NCBI RefSeq assembly: GCF_000403645.1
Contig: NC_021313.1
Location: 2,747,014 to 2,811,013 of the forward strand
From: Salinarchaeum sp. Harcht-Bsk1
Lineage (GTDB): Archaea > Halobacteriota > Halobacteria > Halobacteriales > Salinarchaeaceae
Reading direction: 5' to 3'
Length of the DNA stretch: 64,000 nt
The notes beneath the pieces were generated by a model that had not been told where the DNA came from, searched no databases, and saw only the letters and a list, made by a program, of their open reading frames with translations. The stretch's first letter is position 1. Each line of letters begins with the position of its first letter. This document shows, piece by piece, positions 24,991-33,882 of this stretch. The translations under genes were made by a program, and so were the position numbers.

Positions 24991-26277
24991 ATGGACGTTC
25001 CTGGCATCGTCGAGGAGGCGCTCGACGGCGAGGAGGTCGCCGCCACCGTCGACCTCGGCGGGGACGACGCGCTGTTCGTCACGCCGACGCGAACGCTGAT
25101 CTATCGCAGCGAAGGACTGCTCAGCGACGAATCGGTCGAAGCCTACAGTCACAACGCCGAATCGCTCTCCCTTTCGGAGGGCCGACGCAAGACGCGCATC
25201 ACGCTCGAACATCCGATCGAGGGAACCGAGGAGTTCACGCTGCCTTCGAGTGCAGCCGACGCCGCGATCCCGTCGATCCTGGCCGGGGTCCTCCGATCGA
25301 ATGACGTCATCGGCGAGGGCGAGTCCGTCGTCGACTCGTACCTCTTCTCGGAGTTGACCCTCGTGATCACGGACGATCGCCTGGTCAAACACGTCGGCGG
25401 GATGCTCTGGGACCTGGAGTTCGAGGAGTATCCCTTCGCCGACGTCACAGCGGTCTACGCCGAGAAGGGAAGCGTCGCGACGCAGCTCATCATCGAGGTC
25501 GACGGCCGGGCGGAGCGGATCAAGACCCCCAGCGACCGCTCGCGGGAGGTCCGGGAGACGCTGGAGGACGCCCTCCGGCGCTTCCACGGCCTTCGCCCCG
25601 AGGAGGACCTGAACGACGCGCTCGCGCCCGCCGAACCCGAGCGGACCGACGCCGAGGAGGAGTCGGACGCGGAGGCGTCCACGGAGTCCAGCGGCGGGAT
25701 GGACTTTGGCGAGGGTGTCGAGCCGCTCAGTGCGGGCGATACCACGCAGGACGGCCGGAACCCCGATCCGCGGGATCTGGAAGACGGGTCGTCCTCCGCG
25801 CCGTCCGAGCCGGCGCCCGCTGCGTCCGAATCCGATGGCGCGGACCGAGCGCCGGCGGAGCCGGACGAGCGAGCTCCGGAACCGGACGATGCGACGCCGG
25901 AAGGGGCGGCGACCGAACCGACGACAGACGCGGCGTCGAACGAGACTACACAGACTGACGTGACGGCCACGGCGGATGCGGGAGCGGCGGGAGAACCGGA
26001 ATCGCCCGGTTCCGACGCCAGTGATTCTCCCACCGACGCCGGAACGGGGTCCTCGTCGGCGACCTCGCCGTCCGCTTCGCAGCCGACTTCCTCCGGCGCT
26101 CAGCAACCGGACGCCGAATTCCAGGACGCTGGCTTCGAACCGGCGACCGATCCGACGGAAGAACTGGCCGAGGAGGTCGCAGAGCTGCGCGCCGCAGTAC
26201 AGAAGCAGAACAAGTTGCTCACGCGCCAGCACAAGACGATCGAGAAGCTCGTCGAGGAGCTCCGTCGCGGGCGATAG
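24991..26277 (+). CDS. Uncharacterised haloarchaeal protein: beta domains, disordered acidic linker, C-terminal coiled coil
   Basis: 428 aa. Residues 1-205 form two similar beta-rich units of PH/GRAM-like appearance (ALFVTPTRTLIYRSEGLL; LTLVITDDRLVKHVGG) ending in a helix. Residues about 210-385 are an Asp/Glu/Ser/Pro/Ala-rich, surely disordered linker. Residues 388-428 (ELAEEVAELRAAVQKQNK and on) form a coiled coil. No signal peptide or membrane segment. The family seems restricted to haloarchaea, and a cytoplasmic scaffold role is a guess. It is divergent from tRNA-Met. Confidence 0.72.
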   Translation: MDVPGIVEEALDGEEVAATVDLGGDDALFVTPTRTLIYRSEGLLSDESVEAYSHNAESLSLSEGRRKTRITLEHPIEGTEEFTLPSSAADAAIPSILAGVLRSNDVIGEGESVVDSYLFSELTLVITDDRLVKHVGGMLWDLEFEEYPFADVTAVYAEKGSVATQLIIEVDGRAERIKTPSDRSREVRETLEDALRRFHGLRPEEDLNDALAPAEPERTDAEEESDAEASTESSGGMDFGEGVEPLSAGDTTQDGRNPDPRDLEDGSSSAPSEPAPAASESDGADRAPAEPDERAPEPDDATPEGAATEPTTDAASNETTQTDVTATADAGAAGEPESPGSDASDSPTDAGTGSSSATSPSASQPTSSGAQQPDAEFQDAGFEPATDPTEELAEEVAELRAAVQKQNKLLTRQHKTIEKLVEELRRGR

Positions 26278-26321
26278 TCGGTTCCGTTTTCGAGCCGGTG
26301 GACTTCCGTCGGGTCGCCATT

Positions 26322-26415
26322 GTCCAGTCACACCCACCCGGTCACATTTGTCCGGTCACGCTCGACCAGCCACTGTCGTCGGGCCGCTCTCGTCCAGTCA
26401 CACCCGCCCAGTCAC
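26322..26415. repeat. Degenerate direct repeats with core GTCCAGTCACACCC
   Basis: Two 24-bp copies at 26322-26345 and 26392-26415 match at 22 positions. Between and after them are shorter variants with cores GTCCGGTCAC (26350) and GTCCGGTTAC (26420), so the segment is a decayed array of a roughly 14-bp unit GTCC-(A/G)-GTCAC plus spacer. It fills the interval between the convergent genes ending at 26277 and 26412 and runs into the latter's stop. Confidence 0.55.
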
Positions 26416-26894
26416 TCCCGTCCGGTTACTTTGCGCACGCACGAAGAGCCGAAGGCGCCGATCTCGCTGTCCTCGAGTTTGATGAAGTGTCCCTCGGTGA
26501 TCGACGCGCCACAGCGCTGGCAGTCGAACTCGCCTTCCCGAACGACGACCTCCGACTCGAAGCGCACGAACGCGTCACCAGCGGGCCGGACGACGTCGTC
26601 GTCGCGCTCGATCGCGCCCCTGTCTTCGGCCTCTCGGAGAATCTGACGCTGCAGCGCGGGATCGGTGGTCACGAGTTCGATCCGGTCCATCGCGTCGGCG
26701 ACGGACAGTTCAGCGTGCTCAAGGCGCTTGAGCAGTGCGACGCCGAGCTCGACTGGATCTGCGGCATCGTCTGGACCCCCAGCTCGACTCGGATTTCCCG
26801 CTCGGTCCGGATCTCCCGCTCGATTCGAATTCCCCACTCGGTCCGGAGCTCCGATTCCGTCCGGCTCGTCCGTTCCGTCCCGATTCCCCACCAT
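26412..26894 (-). CDS. Haloarchaeal zinc-binding protein with repetitive N-terminal extension
   Basis: 160 aa. The conserved-looking core (about residues 46-160) has a helical start (LGVALLKRLEHAEL) and a C-terminal zinc-finger-like part with CQRC (about 128-131) and a later Cys in GSSCVRK, with a His in between (EGHFIKLED). The first 45 residues are a Gly/Asp/Arg/Asn/Pro repeat (GDPDRAGNPSRAGGPDD) that must be translated because no ATG, GTG or TTG lies in frame between it and the core. Role unknown. Confidence 0.65.
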   Translation of the reverse strand: MVGNRDGTDEPDGIGAPDRVGNSNRAGDPDRAGNPSRAGGPDDAADPVELGVALLKRLEHAELSVADAMDRIELVTTDPALQRQILREAEDRGAIERDDDVVRPAGDAFVRFESEVVVREGEFDCQRCGASITEGHFIKLEDSEIGAFGSSCVRKVTGRE

Positions 26895-27010
26895 GCCTCG
26901 CTCCTCGAACGCCGGGGGCTAATCGCTTGCGCCGACGGCCCCGGTTCCGGTCGGCCGTCGTCCGCACCGAAGGGGAAACGTTCACTTCACTGGCCGGCGG
27001 TCCACCTGAC

Positions 27011-27676
27011 GTGCACCGCGGCTGGCGGACGCTCACGCTCGCCTTCGTCGTCGCGAGCGTGTCGCTCGCGGCGCTGCTCCACTCACCGGATCGCCTGCTC
27101 GGTGTCGCGGAGGGAGCGGCGGCCGATCCATTGCTGTTCGCAGCCGTGGTCCTGGGACTCTACCTCCTCCGGCCACTCGTCCTCTGGCCCCCGACCCTCG
27201 TCGCGGTCGTCGTCGGGTACGGCTACGGCGTGGTGGTCGGCCTGCCGGTTGCACTCGCCGGGGCTATCGTCACCTCTGTCGGACCGTTCTACCTCGCACG
27301 GTGGCTCGGGACCGACGCGCCGGGTGCCGATCGCGTCGGGTCGATCGCCGAGGAGTACCTCGTCACCACCGGACCGGTCCGTGGCGTCACCGCCGCTCGC
27401 CTCGCCCCGATTCCCGCCGACGCGGTGACGGTCGCCGCCTCGCTCGCCGGCGTTCGATTCCGGGACTTCGCCAAAGGGGTGCTGGTCGGCGAGACGCCGT
27501 GGTCGCTCGCGGCCGTCGCGGTCGGTGCGTCACTCGCCACGCTCTCGGCGGAGGGTGCGACCGCCGGCGGGTTCAGACTCGCCGCGCTCACCACGCTCGC
27601 GGCCATCGCCGTGCTCGCTGGCCCTGCCTACAGACGATACGGGCACCGGGTCAGCGTGCCACTCGGTGGGCAGTAG
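27011..27676 (+). CDS. TVP38/TMEM64 (VTT/DedA-like) family membrane protein
   Basis: 221 aa from a GTG start (GTG CAC CGC). About five membrane segments, with the VTT-domain signature region VVVGYGYGVVVGLPVALAG (about 75-93) and the later RLAPIPADAVTVAASLAG motif of the SNARE-associated/VTT fold. Family members are implicated in lipid scrambling and membrane homeostasis. The frame is open upstream but those residues are Arg/Pro-rich and unlike a membrane protein start. Direct function unproven. Confidence 0.82.
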   Translation: MHRGWRTLTLAFVVASVSLAALLHSPDRLLGVAEGAAADPLLFAAVVLGLYLLRPLVLWPPTLVAVVVGYGYGVVVGLPVALAGAIVTSVGPFYLARWLGTDAPGADRVGSIAEEYLVTTGPVRGVTAARLAPIPADAVTVAASLAGVRFRDFAKGVLVGETPWSLAAVAVGASLATLSAEGATAGGFRLAALTTLAAIAVLAGPAYRRYGHRVSVPLGGQ

Positions 27677-27709
27677 CCCGCGCTGGGCGATCGCGTGCCC
27701 GTCGACGGA

Positions 27710-27862
27710 TCAATAGAAGGTGTCCGCGCAGTCGTAGACGACGCCGTGCCGGGGACAGACGTACTTGCAGTGGCGGTGGTACATCGTCTCGCCGCAGGAG
27801 GGACACGGACGGCCGTCGGGCCGGGTGACCTCCTCGGCCGTCGGTTCGGTACTGGTGCCCAT
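27710..27862 (-). CDS. HVO_2523-type small zinc finger protein
   Basis: 50 aa. Four cysteines with histidines in a compact C-terminal pattern: CPSC (20-23), then [11 protein letters not shown] (30-40) and DC at 44-45, ending in ADTFY. The sequence strongly recalls the haloarchaeal HVO_2523 family of zinc-finger mini-proteins. It converges with the VTT membrane protein (33 bp between stops). The sequence shows a metal site but not a function; related haloarchaeal mini-proteins affect biofilm formation and swarming. Confidence 0.75.
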   Translation of the reverse strand: MGTSTEPTAEEVTRPDGRPCPSCGETMYHRHCKYVCPRHGVVYDCADTFY

Positions 27863-28002
27863 ACTACGAACATCGCTTCTTGCAGGCTTAGGCGCTCGCC
27901 AGCCTCGGTGAAAGTGAACGTCGGACCGGGCGTCGTGGTATGCTTGGGAGGCGACCCCGCGTCCAGCACCGGCTCCCGGGGTCCACGACGGCGTTCCGAC
28001 GT

Positions 28003-28010
28003 ACTTTTGA
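28003..28010 (+). promoter_or_regulatory. TATA-like box of the S6e gene
   Basis: ACTTTTGA ends 23 bp upstream of the ATG at 28034, in line with a leaderless promoter. Confidence 0.4.
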
Positions 28011-28033
28011 ATCGGCCCCGACTTTTCACGCCC

Positions 28034-28423
28034 ATGGCACCCTTTCAGGTCGTCGTTTCCGACCCCGACTCCGGTCGGACCTTCCAGCGGGAAGTCGACG
28101 GACAGGACGCGAACCGATTCGCCTCTCGCGCACTCGGCGACGAGGTCGACGGCGACGCCGTCGGTCTCGACGGCTACACGATCGAACTGACCGGCGGCTC
28201 CGACGACGCGGGTCGCCCGCTCCGCGCGGACGTCGACGGCCCGGACCTGAAGGAGGTCCTCCTCACCGGCGGCGTCGGCTTCGAACCCGAGCGCGACGGC
28301 GAGCGCAAGCGCGTCACCGTCCGTGGCCGCGAGATCAGCGACGCCGTCGCTCAGATCAACGCCAAAATCGTCGAGTCCGGCGACACCGACCTCGACGAGC
28401 TCCTCGGCGAGGACGACGAGTAA
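28034..28423 (+). CDS. rps6e: 30S ribosomal protein S6e
   Basis: 129 aa, full archaeal S6e. Recognisable segments are the N-terminal [18 protein letters not shown], the turn [15 protein letters not shown] and the basic block [17 protein letters not shown] followed by AQINAKIVE. It binds the small ribosomal subunit. The start at 28034 matches S6e length; the longer open frame upstream is not homologous. Gene stands alone, with a hairpin and an orphan TATA box downstream. Confidence 0.95.
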   Translation: MAPFQVVVSDPDSGRTFQREVDGQDANRFASRALGDEVDGDAVGLDGYTIELTGGSDDAGRPLRADVDGPDLKEVLLTGGVGFEPERDGERKRVTVRGREISDAVAQINAKIVESGDTDLDELLGEDDE

Positions 28424-28511
28424 CGACGGCCGATCTGCGGCACGGTTCTCTCTTCGAGATTTCCCACGGTGGAGCGGTTGCACTGGGGACATCCTCACAC
28501 TGTTCACTCCG

Positions 28512-28558
28512 CCGAGGCGTCGCTGCGAGGGTGCTCGTCGGGCGCCTCGGTGTATAAA
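28512..28558. promoter_or_regulatory. Inverted repeat followed by an orphan TATA box
   Basis: Perfect 8-bp arms CCGAGGCG (28512-28519) and CGCCTCGG (28543-28550) are followed directly by TGTATAAACC, with TATAAA at 28553-28558. The segment lies in the 167-bp interval between the S6e stop and the convergent gene stop at 28591. The hairpin may end the S6e transcript; the TATA box faces no protein gene in either direction. Confidence 0.45.
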
Positions 28559-28590
28559 CCCTGAAACAGGGACCGACGCCGCCCCGATAA

Positions 28591-29196
28591 TCAGCTCTCG
28601 CGGTAGCGCCCGGGCAGGTACGCGACGATCGAGCGCGGCGTCAGTGCGATCACCTGCTCGACGACGTCGGCGAGCCACTTGCGCAGCACCGCGTAGGTGA
28701 TGCCGACGAGCATCGCCGCGATCACGAGCCAGTTCACCGGCTCTCCCGTCAGAACGAGCAGCGGGAGGGCGAGCAGTCCGGTCATCGCGAGGTCGCCCGG
28801 CGAACCGTCGTACTGGATCAGGCGGCGGGGCGCCCGCCACTCGTCGTTGTAGTGGTCGTACACGCCGCGCTCGGAGCGCTCCGCCCAGGGCCGGAGTTCG
28901 AGGCTCCCGCCGAACTCGTCCATCCGGCAGTGGAGTGCGGCCCCGGCGAAGAGGTAGGCGAGTCCCACCGTCGCGCCCATCGGGACTGCCAGCGCGAGGA
29001 TCGCCGCGACGCTAGTGAGGGGCAGGTAGTACACCGGGAAGTGGAGGGTCCGGCGGTGCCCGGCGTACATGTCGAGGTCGGGCAGGACGCTCCCAGCTGC
29101 CGCACCGGCGAACGCTGCCGGCGCTAACTCGGGGGCGATCGTCGCGATGGGGAGGGCGATCGCGAGCCCGGCGAGGACGTGCGTGGGCAGCATCAT
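28591..29196 (-). CDS. Membrane-bound metal-dependent hydrolase of the DUF457/YdjM type
   Basis: 201 aa with four to five membrane helices. The family metal motif is intact: His6 in LPTHVLAG, PDLD (about 39-42), GHRRTLHF (46-53) and ALHCRMDEF (about 87-95). YdjM-like proteins are SOS-linked membrane proteins of unclear activity in bacteria; hydrolase activity is only implied by the ligand pattern. Two ATG codons overlap at the start (29196 and 29193). It is the last gene after hemL and the GIY-YIG gene (60 bp behind the latter), probably in one transcript. Confidence 0.82.
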   Translation of the reverse strand: MMLPTHVLAGLAIALPIATIAPELAPAAFAGAAAGSVLPDLDMYAGHRRTLHFPVYYLPLTSVAAILALAVPMGATVGLAYLFAGAALHCRMDEFGGSLELRPWAERSERGVYDHYNDEWRAPRRLIQYDGSPGDLAMTGLLALPLLVLTGEPVNWLVIAAMLVGITYAVLRKWLADVVEQVIALTPRSIVAYLPGRYRES

Positions 29197-29256
29197 CGTG
29201 TACGAATACAGGGTCGGAGGCCTCCTAATGGTTCCGCAGGACTCTGTGACGTGGTT

Positions 29257-29688
29257 TCACGCCTCGCGATTCGCCGGCCCGAGGTCGTGCACGTCGGCGA
29301 TCGCGTCGGCGAGCGTGGCTCGCTCGTCGGCGCCCACGAGGTGCGTAGCGCACTCGCAATCGGAAGCGCCGAACGCCGCGACCTGGTCGCCGGGCAGATC
29401 GGCTGCGATCGCACACTCTCGATCGGCACCGGGCGTGGTCCAGACGGCGTCGATGGTGGTCCCCGGGTGGCCCAGGAGGTAGTCGACGTGCCAGTGCCGC
29501 ACGTCCCGTTCCCCTGCGGCCATCTCGCGGTGACGATCGACCCGCGAGAATCCGCCCGGCCCGAGCGCGCTCCCGGTGTAGGCGTACCAGCGGTGATCGA
29601 AGGTGATCTCCCCGAGAGCGCCGACCTCGATTCGCCGCCGGCCGTCGAGGGCGACGAGTAGGGTGTAGGTGCCGCCCTGTGGAGTCAT
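29257..29688 (-). CDS. DUF123 GIY-YIG-fold protein
   Basis: 143 aa. The pattern of DUF123 is complete: GTYTLLVAL as the GIY equivalent, YAYTGSALG as the YIG equivalent, then an Arg/His helix and the family hallmark RHWHVDYLL (about residues 63-71), and conserved cysteines near DRECAIA and DCECATH. GIY-YIG domains are nucleases, but DUF123 has no proven target. It starts 16 bp after the hemL stop and is likely co-transcribed with it. Confidence 0.85.
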   Translation of the reverse strand: MTPQGGTYTLLVALDGRRRIEVGALGEITFDHRWYAYTGSALGPGGFSRVDRHREMAAGERDVRHWHVDYLLGHPGTTIDAVWTTPGADRECAIAADLPGDQVAAFGASDCECATHLVGADERATLADAIADVHDLGPANREA

Positions 29689-29704
29689 CGAATCTGTCGC
29701 CGTT

Positions 29705-30982
29705 TCAGATCGTGGCCTCGTAGGCCGCGAGCGTCTCCTCGACGTCCTCCTCGGTGTGGGCGTAGGTGACGAACTGCGATTCGTACTGGTTCTGGCTCAG
29801 GAGGACGCCCTTCTCGAGCATCGCGGGCCGGAACACGCGTCGCCAGCGGTCGGTCTCGCCGGCCTTGACGTCCGCGGCGTTCCGCACTGGCCCCTGGCCC
29901 TCTCGGGTGAAGTGGACCTTGAAGATGCCGTCGACGCCGGCGACCTCGTAGCCCGGTGCTCGCTCCGCGACGATTTCTTCGAGGCCGTCACGGAGCCGTT
30001 GACCGAGCCGACTGACGTGGTCGTGCACGTCGTGCTCGGCGGCGTACCGCAGGGATTCGAGCCCCGCCGCCATCGTGACGGGGTGGCCCGAGAAGGTGCC
30101 GGCCTGGAACACGTCGCCGCTGGGGGTGAACCCCTCGACGATCCCGGCGGGCCCGCCGATCGCACCGACGGGGAAGCCGCCGCCGATCAGCTTGCCGAAG
30201 GTCGTGAGGTCGGGCTCGATGCCGTACTTGCCTTGCGCACACTGGAGCCCGCCGACGCGGAAGCCAGTGATCACCTCGTCCCAGATCAGGAGCGCGCCGT
30301 GATCCTCGGTGAGGTCCCGGACGGTCTCGTGGTACCCCTCGACCGGCTCGACGATGCCGTAGTTCGCGAGGATCGGCTCGATCAGGACCGCCGCGATCTC
30401 GTCGCCGTGGGCCTCGAAGACGTCGGCGATCGCCGCTTCGTCGTTGAACGGCACCGGGATCGTGTGCTGTGCGAAGCTCTTCGGGATGCCGGGGCTGGAT
30501 GGCTGGACGTGGTCGCCCTCGCCCTCGACGAGCGTGGACTCCTGGGCACCGTGGTAGCCGCCCTGCATGACCACGACCTTGTCGCGGCCGGTGTGCCCGC
30601 GAGCGAGGCGGAGCGCGGAGACCGTGGCTTCCGTGCCGGAGTTCACGAAGCGGAGCATCTCGACGCTCGGGACGTGCCGTGCGACGAACTCCGCGTGCTC
30701 GACCTCGATCTCCGTCGGGACGCCGTAGATCGGTCCGTTGCTGGCGTGGGACTGGATCGCCGCGCTCACCGGCTCGGGGGTGTCGTGGCCGTAGAGCAGC
30801 GGTCCGAGGCCCATCAGCCAGTCGACGTACCGGTTGCCGTCGGCGTCGATCACGTGGCCGCCGTCGCCAGACTCGGCGAAGATCGGGTACGGCTCGGTGG
30901 CACCCCGGACCGTCGAGTTGACGCCGCCGGGCATGACGGAGAGGGCCCGGTCGTACAGCTCCCGCGAACGCTCGTGATTCAT
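29705..30982 (-). CDS. hemL: Glutamate-1-semialdehyde 2,1-aminomutase
   Basis: 425 aa. PLP enzyme of tetrapyrrole synthesis converting glutamate-1-semialdehyde to 5-aminolevulinate. Seen: N-terminal [16 protein letters not shown], the class III aminotransferase region [12 protein letters not shown], and the PLP lysine in [13 protein letters not shown] (about residue 265). Start at 30982 was chosen because [14 protein letters not shown] is the family beginning and a TATA-like box lies 21 bp upstream. The two genes below it (GIY-YIG, DUF457) probably share the transcript. Confidence 0.95.
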   Translation of the reverse strand: MNHERSRELYDRALSVMPGGVNSTVRGATEPYPIFAESGDGGHVIDADGNRYVDWLMGLGPLLYGHDTPEPVSAAIQSHASNGPIYGVPTEIEVEHAEFVARHVPSVEMLRFVNSGTEATVSALRLARGHTGRDKVVVMQGGYHGAQESTLVEGEGDHVQPSSPGIPKSFAQHTIPVPFNDEAAIADVFEAHGDEIAAVLIEPILANYGIVEPVEGYHETVRDLTEDHGALLIWDEVITGFRVGGLQCAQGKYGIEPDLTTFGKLIGGGFPVGAIGGPAGIVEGFTPSGDVFQAGTFSGHPVTMAAGLESLRYAAEHDVHDHVSRLGQRLRDGLEEIVAERAPGYEVAGVDGIFKVHFTREGQGPVRNAADVKAGETDRWRRVFRPAMLEKGVLLSQNQYESQFVTYAHTEEDVEETLAAYEATI

Positions 30983-31003
30983 ACCCGGGGCTTGGTGGGC
31001 GGG

Positions 31004-31011
31004 GGTAAAGT
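31004..31011 (-). promoter_or_regulatory. TATA-like box of hemL
   Basis: ACTTTACC on the minus strand, 21 bp before the hemL start at 30982, in the 107-bp gap after trmJ. Confidence 0.4.
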
Positions 31012-31089
31012 CGTCTCTGGAATGGGACGCGCTCAGGGGGTTCCGGTCGCGAACGGGCGTCGCTGGCACCGGGACGAATCGCGTGGTGG

Positions 31090-31869
31090 TTACTCCTCTC
31101 GTGCTTCCTCGGGCGGATCCGCGAACTGCGCGCCGCGGCGAAAGATTCCCGTGAGCGTGCTCGCCTCCCGGTTCGTCGGATGTGCGCGGCCGATCAACCG
31201 CCTGAACATCCGGCCGGCCTTCGGGCGCTTCTCTTTCGGGTGGCCGTTCGACGCGAGGAAGTCCTCGAAGTGATCGTAGAGGCGTTCGATCTCGCCTTCG
31301 GCTGCACGGTCGTGGTCGGGGTCGGGAAGCTGGGTCTCGTCCATCGCGAGCCCCCGGAGTTCGTACAGCGAGATCGTCGCTGCCTGGCCGAGGTTGAGGA
31401 CCGGGTAGTCGGCGCTCGCGGGGATCGCGCAGATCCGGTCGATGCGGGAGAGTTCCTCGTTCGTCAGTCCGTTGTCCTCCCTCCCGAAGACGAAGCAGAC
31501 CGGCGCGTCCACGTCGGTAAGCTCCTCGGCGAGTTCGGCCGGCGTCGCGAACGGATACCGGACGTGGCTGGTCGCGTTCTCGTTCGTCGTCGCGGTGAAC
31601 CCGACGGTGTAGTAGTGCTCGATCAGGTCCTCGAAGCTCGGCCGCTCGTGATCCGGGAGAATGTCCTCGCGCGCCTGCCCGGCGAAGCCGTACGCCTCGC
31701 CCTCGGGATCGAGTTCTGGCGCGTCGATCAACAACAGCTCCGAGAAGCCGAAGTTCTTCATCGCTCGCGCGATCGTTCCGACGTTCCCGGGCGTCTGGGG
31801 ATCGACGACCGCAACAGCCGGTGCTCCGGCACCGCCCTCGCCCGACGAGGCAGCCTGCCGATCGGACAT
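31090..31869 (-). CDS. trmJ: tRNA 2'-O-methyltransferase TrmJ (SPOUT/SpoU family)
   Basis: 259 aa. SpoU motifs: [13 protein letters not shown] (about 29-41), [15 protein letters not shown] (about 127-141) and [17 protein letters not shown] (about 157-173), forming the SAM-binding trefoil knot. Archaeal TrmJ methylates the ribose of nucleotide 32 in the tRNA anticodon loop. The C-terminal 80 residues are the helical extension expected for TrmJ. It begins one base after the stop of the upstream 173-aa gene, so the two are coupled. Confidence 0.9.
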   Translation of the reverse strand: MSDRQAASSGEGGAGAPAVAVVDPQTPGNVGTIARAMKNFGFSELLLIDAPELDPEGEAYGFAGQAREDILPDHERPSFEDLIEHYYTVGFTATTNENATSHVRYPFATPAELAEELTDVDAPVCFVFGREDNGLTNEELSRIDRICAIPASADYPVLNLGQAATISLYELRGLAMDETQLPDPDHDRAAEGEIERLYDHFEDFLASNGHPKEKRPKAGRMFRRLIGRAHPTNREASTLTGIFRRGAQFADPPEEAREE

Positions 31870-31870
31870 C

Positions 31871-32392
31871 TCAGTTCGAGGGGTAGTCCTGGTCGAGGTC
31901 GACGTCCGTCAGGTCGATCCGATCGGTGACCTCCCAGCGCTCGGCGCGTTCCTCCGCATCGGGGACGCTCGGCGTCGGAACCTCGAGGGGATCCGTGTCC
32001 ACGTGTTCGATGCCCTCGAAGTCCTCGGGCGCGCGGCCGCCGTCGTCGAACCACTCGAAGAAGGCGTCCTGGAACTCCTCCGTTCCCCGATACTGTTTGC
32101 CGCCTTCCTCGCGGTACCAGTAGACGAGGTCGCGCTCGTGCTCGCGGCAGACGATGACTTCGGCGGAGAGTTCGCCGTAGACCGCTTCCGCGACGTTGCA
32201 CTCGGAGATGTTCTCGTCGCCGTGGACGAGCCAGCAGGCGTCACACGGCGACGCGACGAGTTCGGCGAGACGGACGAGCCGGTCGCGCGCGTCCTCGTCC
32301 ATCTCGTCGAGCGGCAGGAACTCACCGTCCTCGTCGAAGACGGCGTCCTCCTCGAAGCGCCACCCCCGAAGTCCCACACTCACCTTGGCCAT
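31871..32392 (-). CDS. Uncharacterised acidic haloarchaeal protein upstream of trmJ
   Basis: 173 aa. The N-terminus (AKVSVGLRGWRFEED) leads into a helical, very acidic region. Cysteines CDAC (about 50-53), SECN and VCREH might bind a metal. C-terminal 50 residues are acidic and likely extended. No family function is recognised. Coupled with trmJ (one base between stop and start), which hints at tRNA or translation-related work, but nothing in the sequence proves it. Confidence 0.7.
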   Translation of the reverse strand: MAKVSVGLRGWRFEEDAVFDEDGEFLPLDEMDEDARDRLVRLAELVASPCDACWLVHGDENISECNVAEAVYGELSAEVIVCREHERDLVYWYREEGGKQYRGTEEFQDAFFEWFDDGGRAPEDFEGIEHVDTDPLEVPTPSVPDAEERAERWEVTDRIDLTDVDLDQDYPSN

Positions 32393-32547
32393 GTCCAGCA
32401 GGTAGCTCCCGAGCGCCTATAGCGTCTGCGAAGCCGTCCGAGGCGAGGTCACGCACCTGCCGGTGTCGACGCGTCCTCACGTCGTCGACGGGCCCAGTCA
32501 CGTGCCGGAATCGGTCGCCATTAAAGTGACCCAGCCCTTGCAAGGGT

Positions 32548-33750
32548 ATGCGAAGCGTGGATGCTGCGGGGCTGTCGATCGGCACCGGCCACCCCCCGCG
32601 CATCATGGGCGTCCTGAACGTCAGCGAGGAGTCGCCCTACGATCCGAGCGTCTACGACGACCCAGGCGAGGCCGCTACTTACGTGGACGAGGAGTTGATC
32701 GGGGAGGGCGCGGACATCGTGGACGTCGGCCTCGAGAGCGCGAACAAGCGCTACGACGTCCTCTCCACCGAGGAGGAACTGGATCGCCTCGACGTCGCCG
32801 TCGAGGCGATGGAATCCACGAGCGGCGACGCCGTCTTCTCGATCGAGACCCGCTACGCCGAGGTCGCGGAAGCCGCGATCGATCGCGGCTTCGACGTCGT
32901 GAACGACATCTGCGGGTTCGCCGATCCCCGAATGCCCGATGTGTGTGCAGAGTACGACGTCGCCGTCGCGAAGATGGCGAGTCCACCGGACCTCGAACGA
33001 CCCGGTGCAGTCGACGACACCGACTGGGCCGAGAGGCGCTCACAGGAGTGGTTCGAGCAGTCCGACTACGTCGATCGGGTGTACGAGGCGCTCAAGCAGA
33101 ACGGCCTGACGGACAAGACGATCGTCGATCCTGCCTTCGGTGGCTGGAGCGAGCGCAAGACGCTCCGCGACGACCGGGAGACGTTCCGCCGACTCCGCGA
33201 GTTCCGCGCGCTCGGCCGGCCGATCCTCGTCTCGATCAACCGGAAGAACTTCCTCCGGACGATCGCCGATCGATCAACCGAGGACGCACTGCCCGTCAGT
33301 CTGGCCGCGACCGCCATGGCGATCGAACGCGGTGCCGACGTGATACGAACGCACGACGTCGCCGAGACGAGCGACGCCGCGAAGATCGCCGACGCGTTCG
33401 ACGACGATCCGGCGACCGCCGCGGCTGGCGACGTGACGGTCGCCCGTCTCGACGTTCGGACGGAACGCGAGGCACGCCGATACCTGGACGAAGCCGACGG
33501 CGACCTCGCTCTCGGACCTGCCGCGGTGTGCACGGTGCTCGCGATCGAGGGACTCGACTCGTCGGCGCGAACCCTGCTCGAAACCGAGGCACGGTCGGCG
33601 GATGTGCTGATGACTGGCGATCGTCAGACGCTCGTGGGCGGGTCTTATCAGGAAATATCTGCTTTGTCGGCGAGAATCGCAGACAGCGACGGGCTCGAAC
33701 GCCTTTCAAAGGCGATACAGGCACTTCCTACCCTAAGAGAAAACTTATGA
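32548..33750 (+). CDS. folP: Dihydropteroate synthase-type protein with C-terminal extension
   Basis: 400 aa. The first 280 residues follow DHPS: IMGVLNVSEESPYD (start of the barrel), DIVDVGLESAN in place of the usual GGES-RPG, VVNDICGFADP, DPAFGGWSERK, ILVSINRKNFLRTI and VIRTHDVAE. The enzyme joins the pterin diphosphate to an arylamine (pABA in folate makers). Residues about 290-400 are an extra alpha/beta domain not found in bacterial DHPS. The MptE-type pterin pyrophosphokinase 132 bp downstream supplies the pterin substrate, supporting the call. Altered GES motif leaves room for a modified substrate. Confidence 0.82.
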   Translation: MRSVDAAGLSIGTGHPPRIMGVLNVSEESPYDPSVYDDPGEAATYVDEELIGEGADIVDVGLESANKRYDVLSTEEELDRLDVAVEAMESTSGDAVFSIETRYAEVAEAAIDRGFDVVNDICGFADPRMPDVCAEYDVAVAKMASPPDLERPGAVDDTDWAERRSQEWFEQSDYVDRVYEALKQNGLTDKTIVDPAFGGWSERKTLRDDRETFRRLREFRALGRPILVSINRKNFLRTIADRSTEDALPVSLAATAMAIERGADVIRTHDVAETSDAAKIADAFDDDPATAAAGDVTVARLDVRTEREARRYLDEADGDLALGPAAVCTVLAIEGLDSSARTLLETEARSADVLMTGDRQTLVGGSYQEISALSARIADSDGLERLSKAIQALPTLRENL

Positions 33751-33882
33751 CGGATGCCATGCAACCCTCGGATGCACGCCGGGAGGGCGCTCGGGTAGGG
33801 GTACACGATCGCCATTCCGGCCCGCGACAGCGGTTTCCTGGGGACCAACTGCTCAGTAGCCACTGGTAGGCTGTGATTTCAC

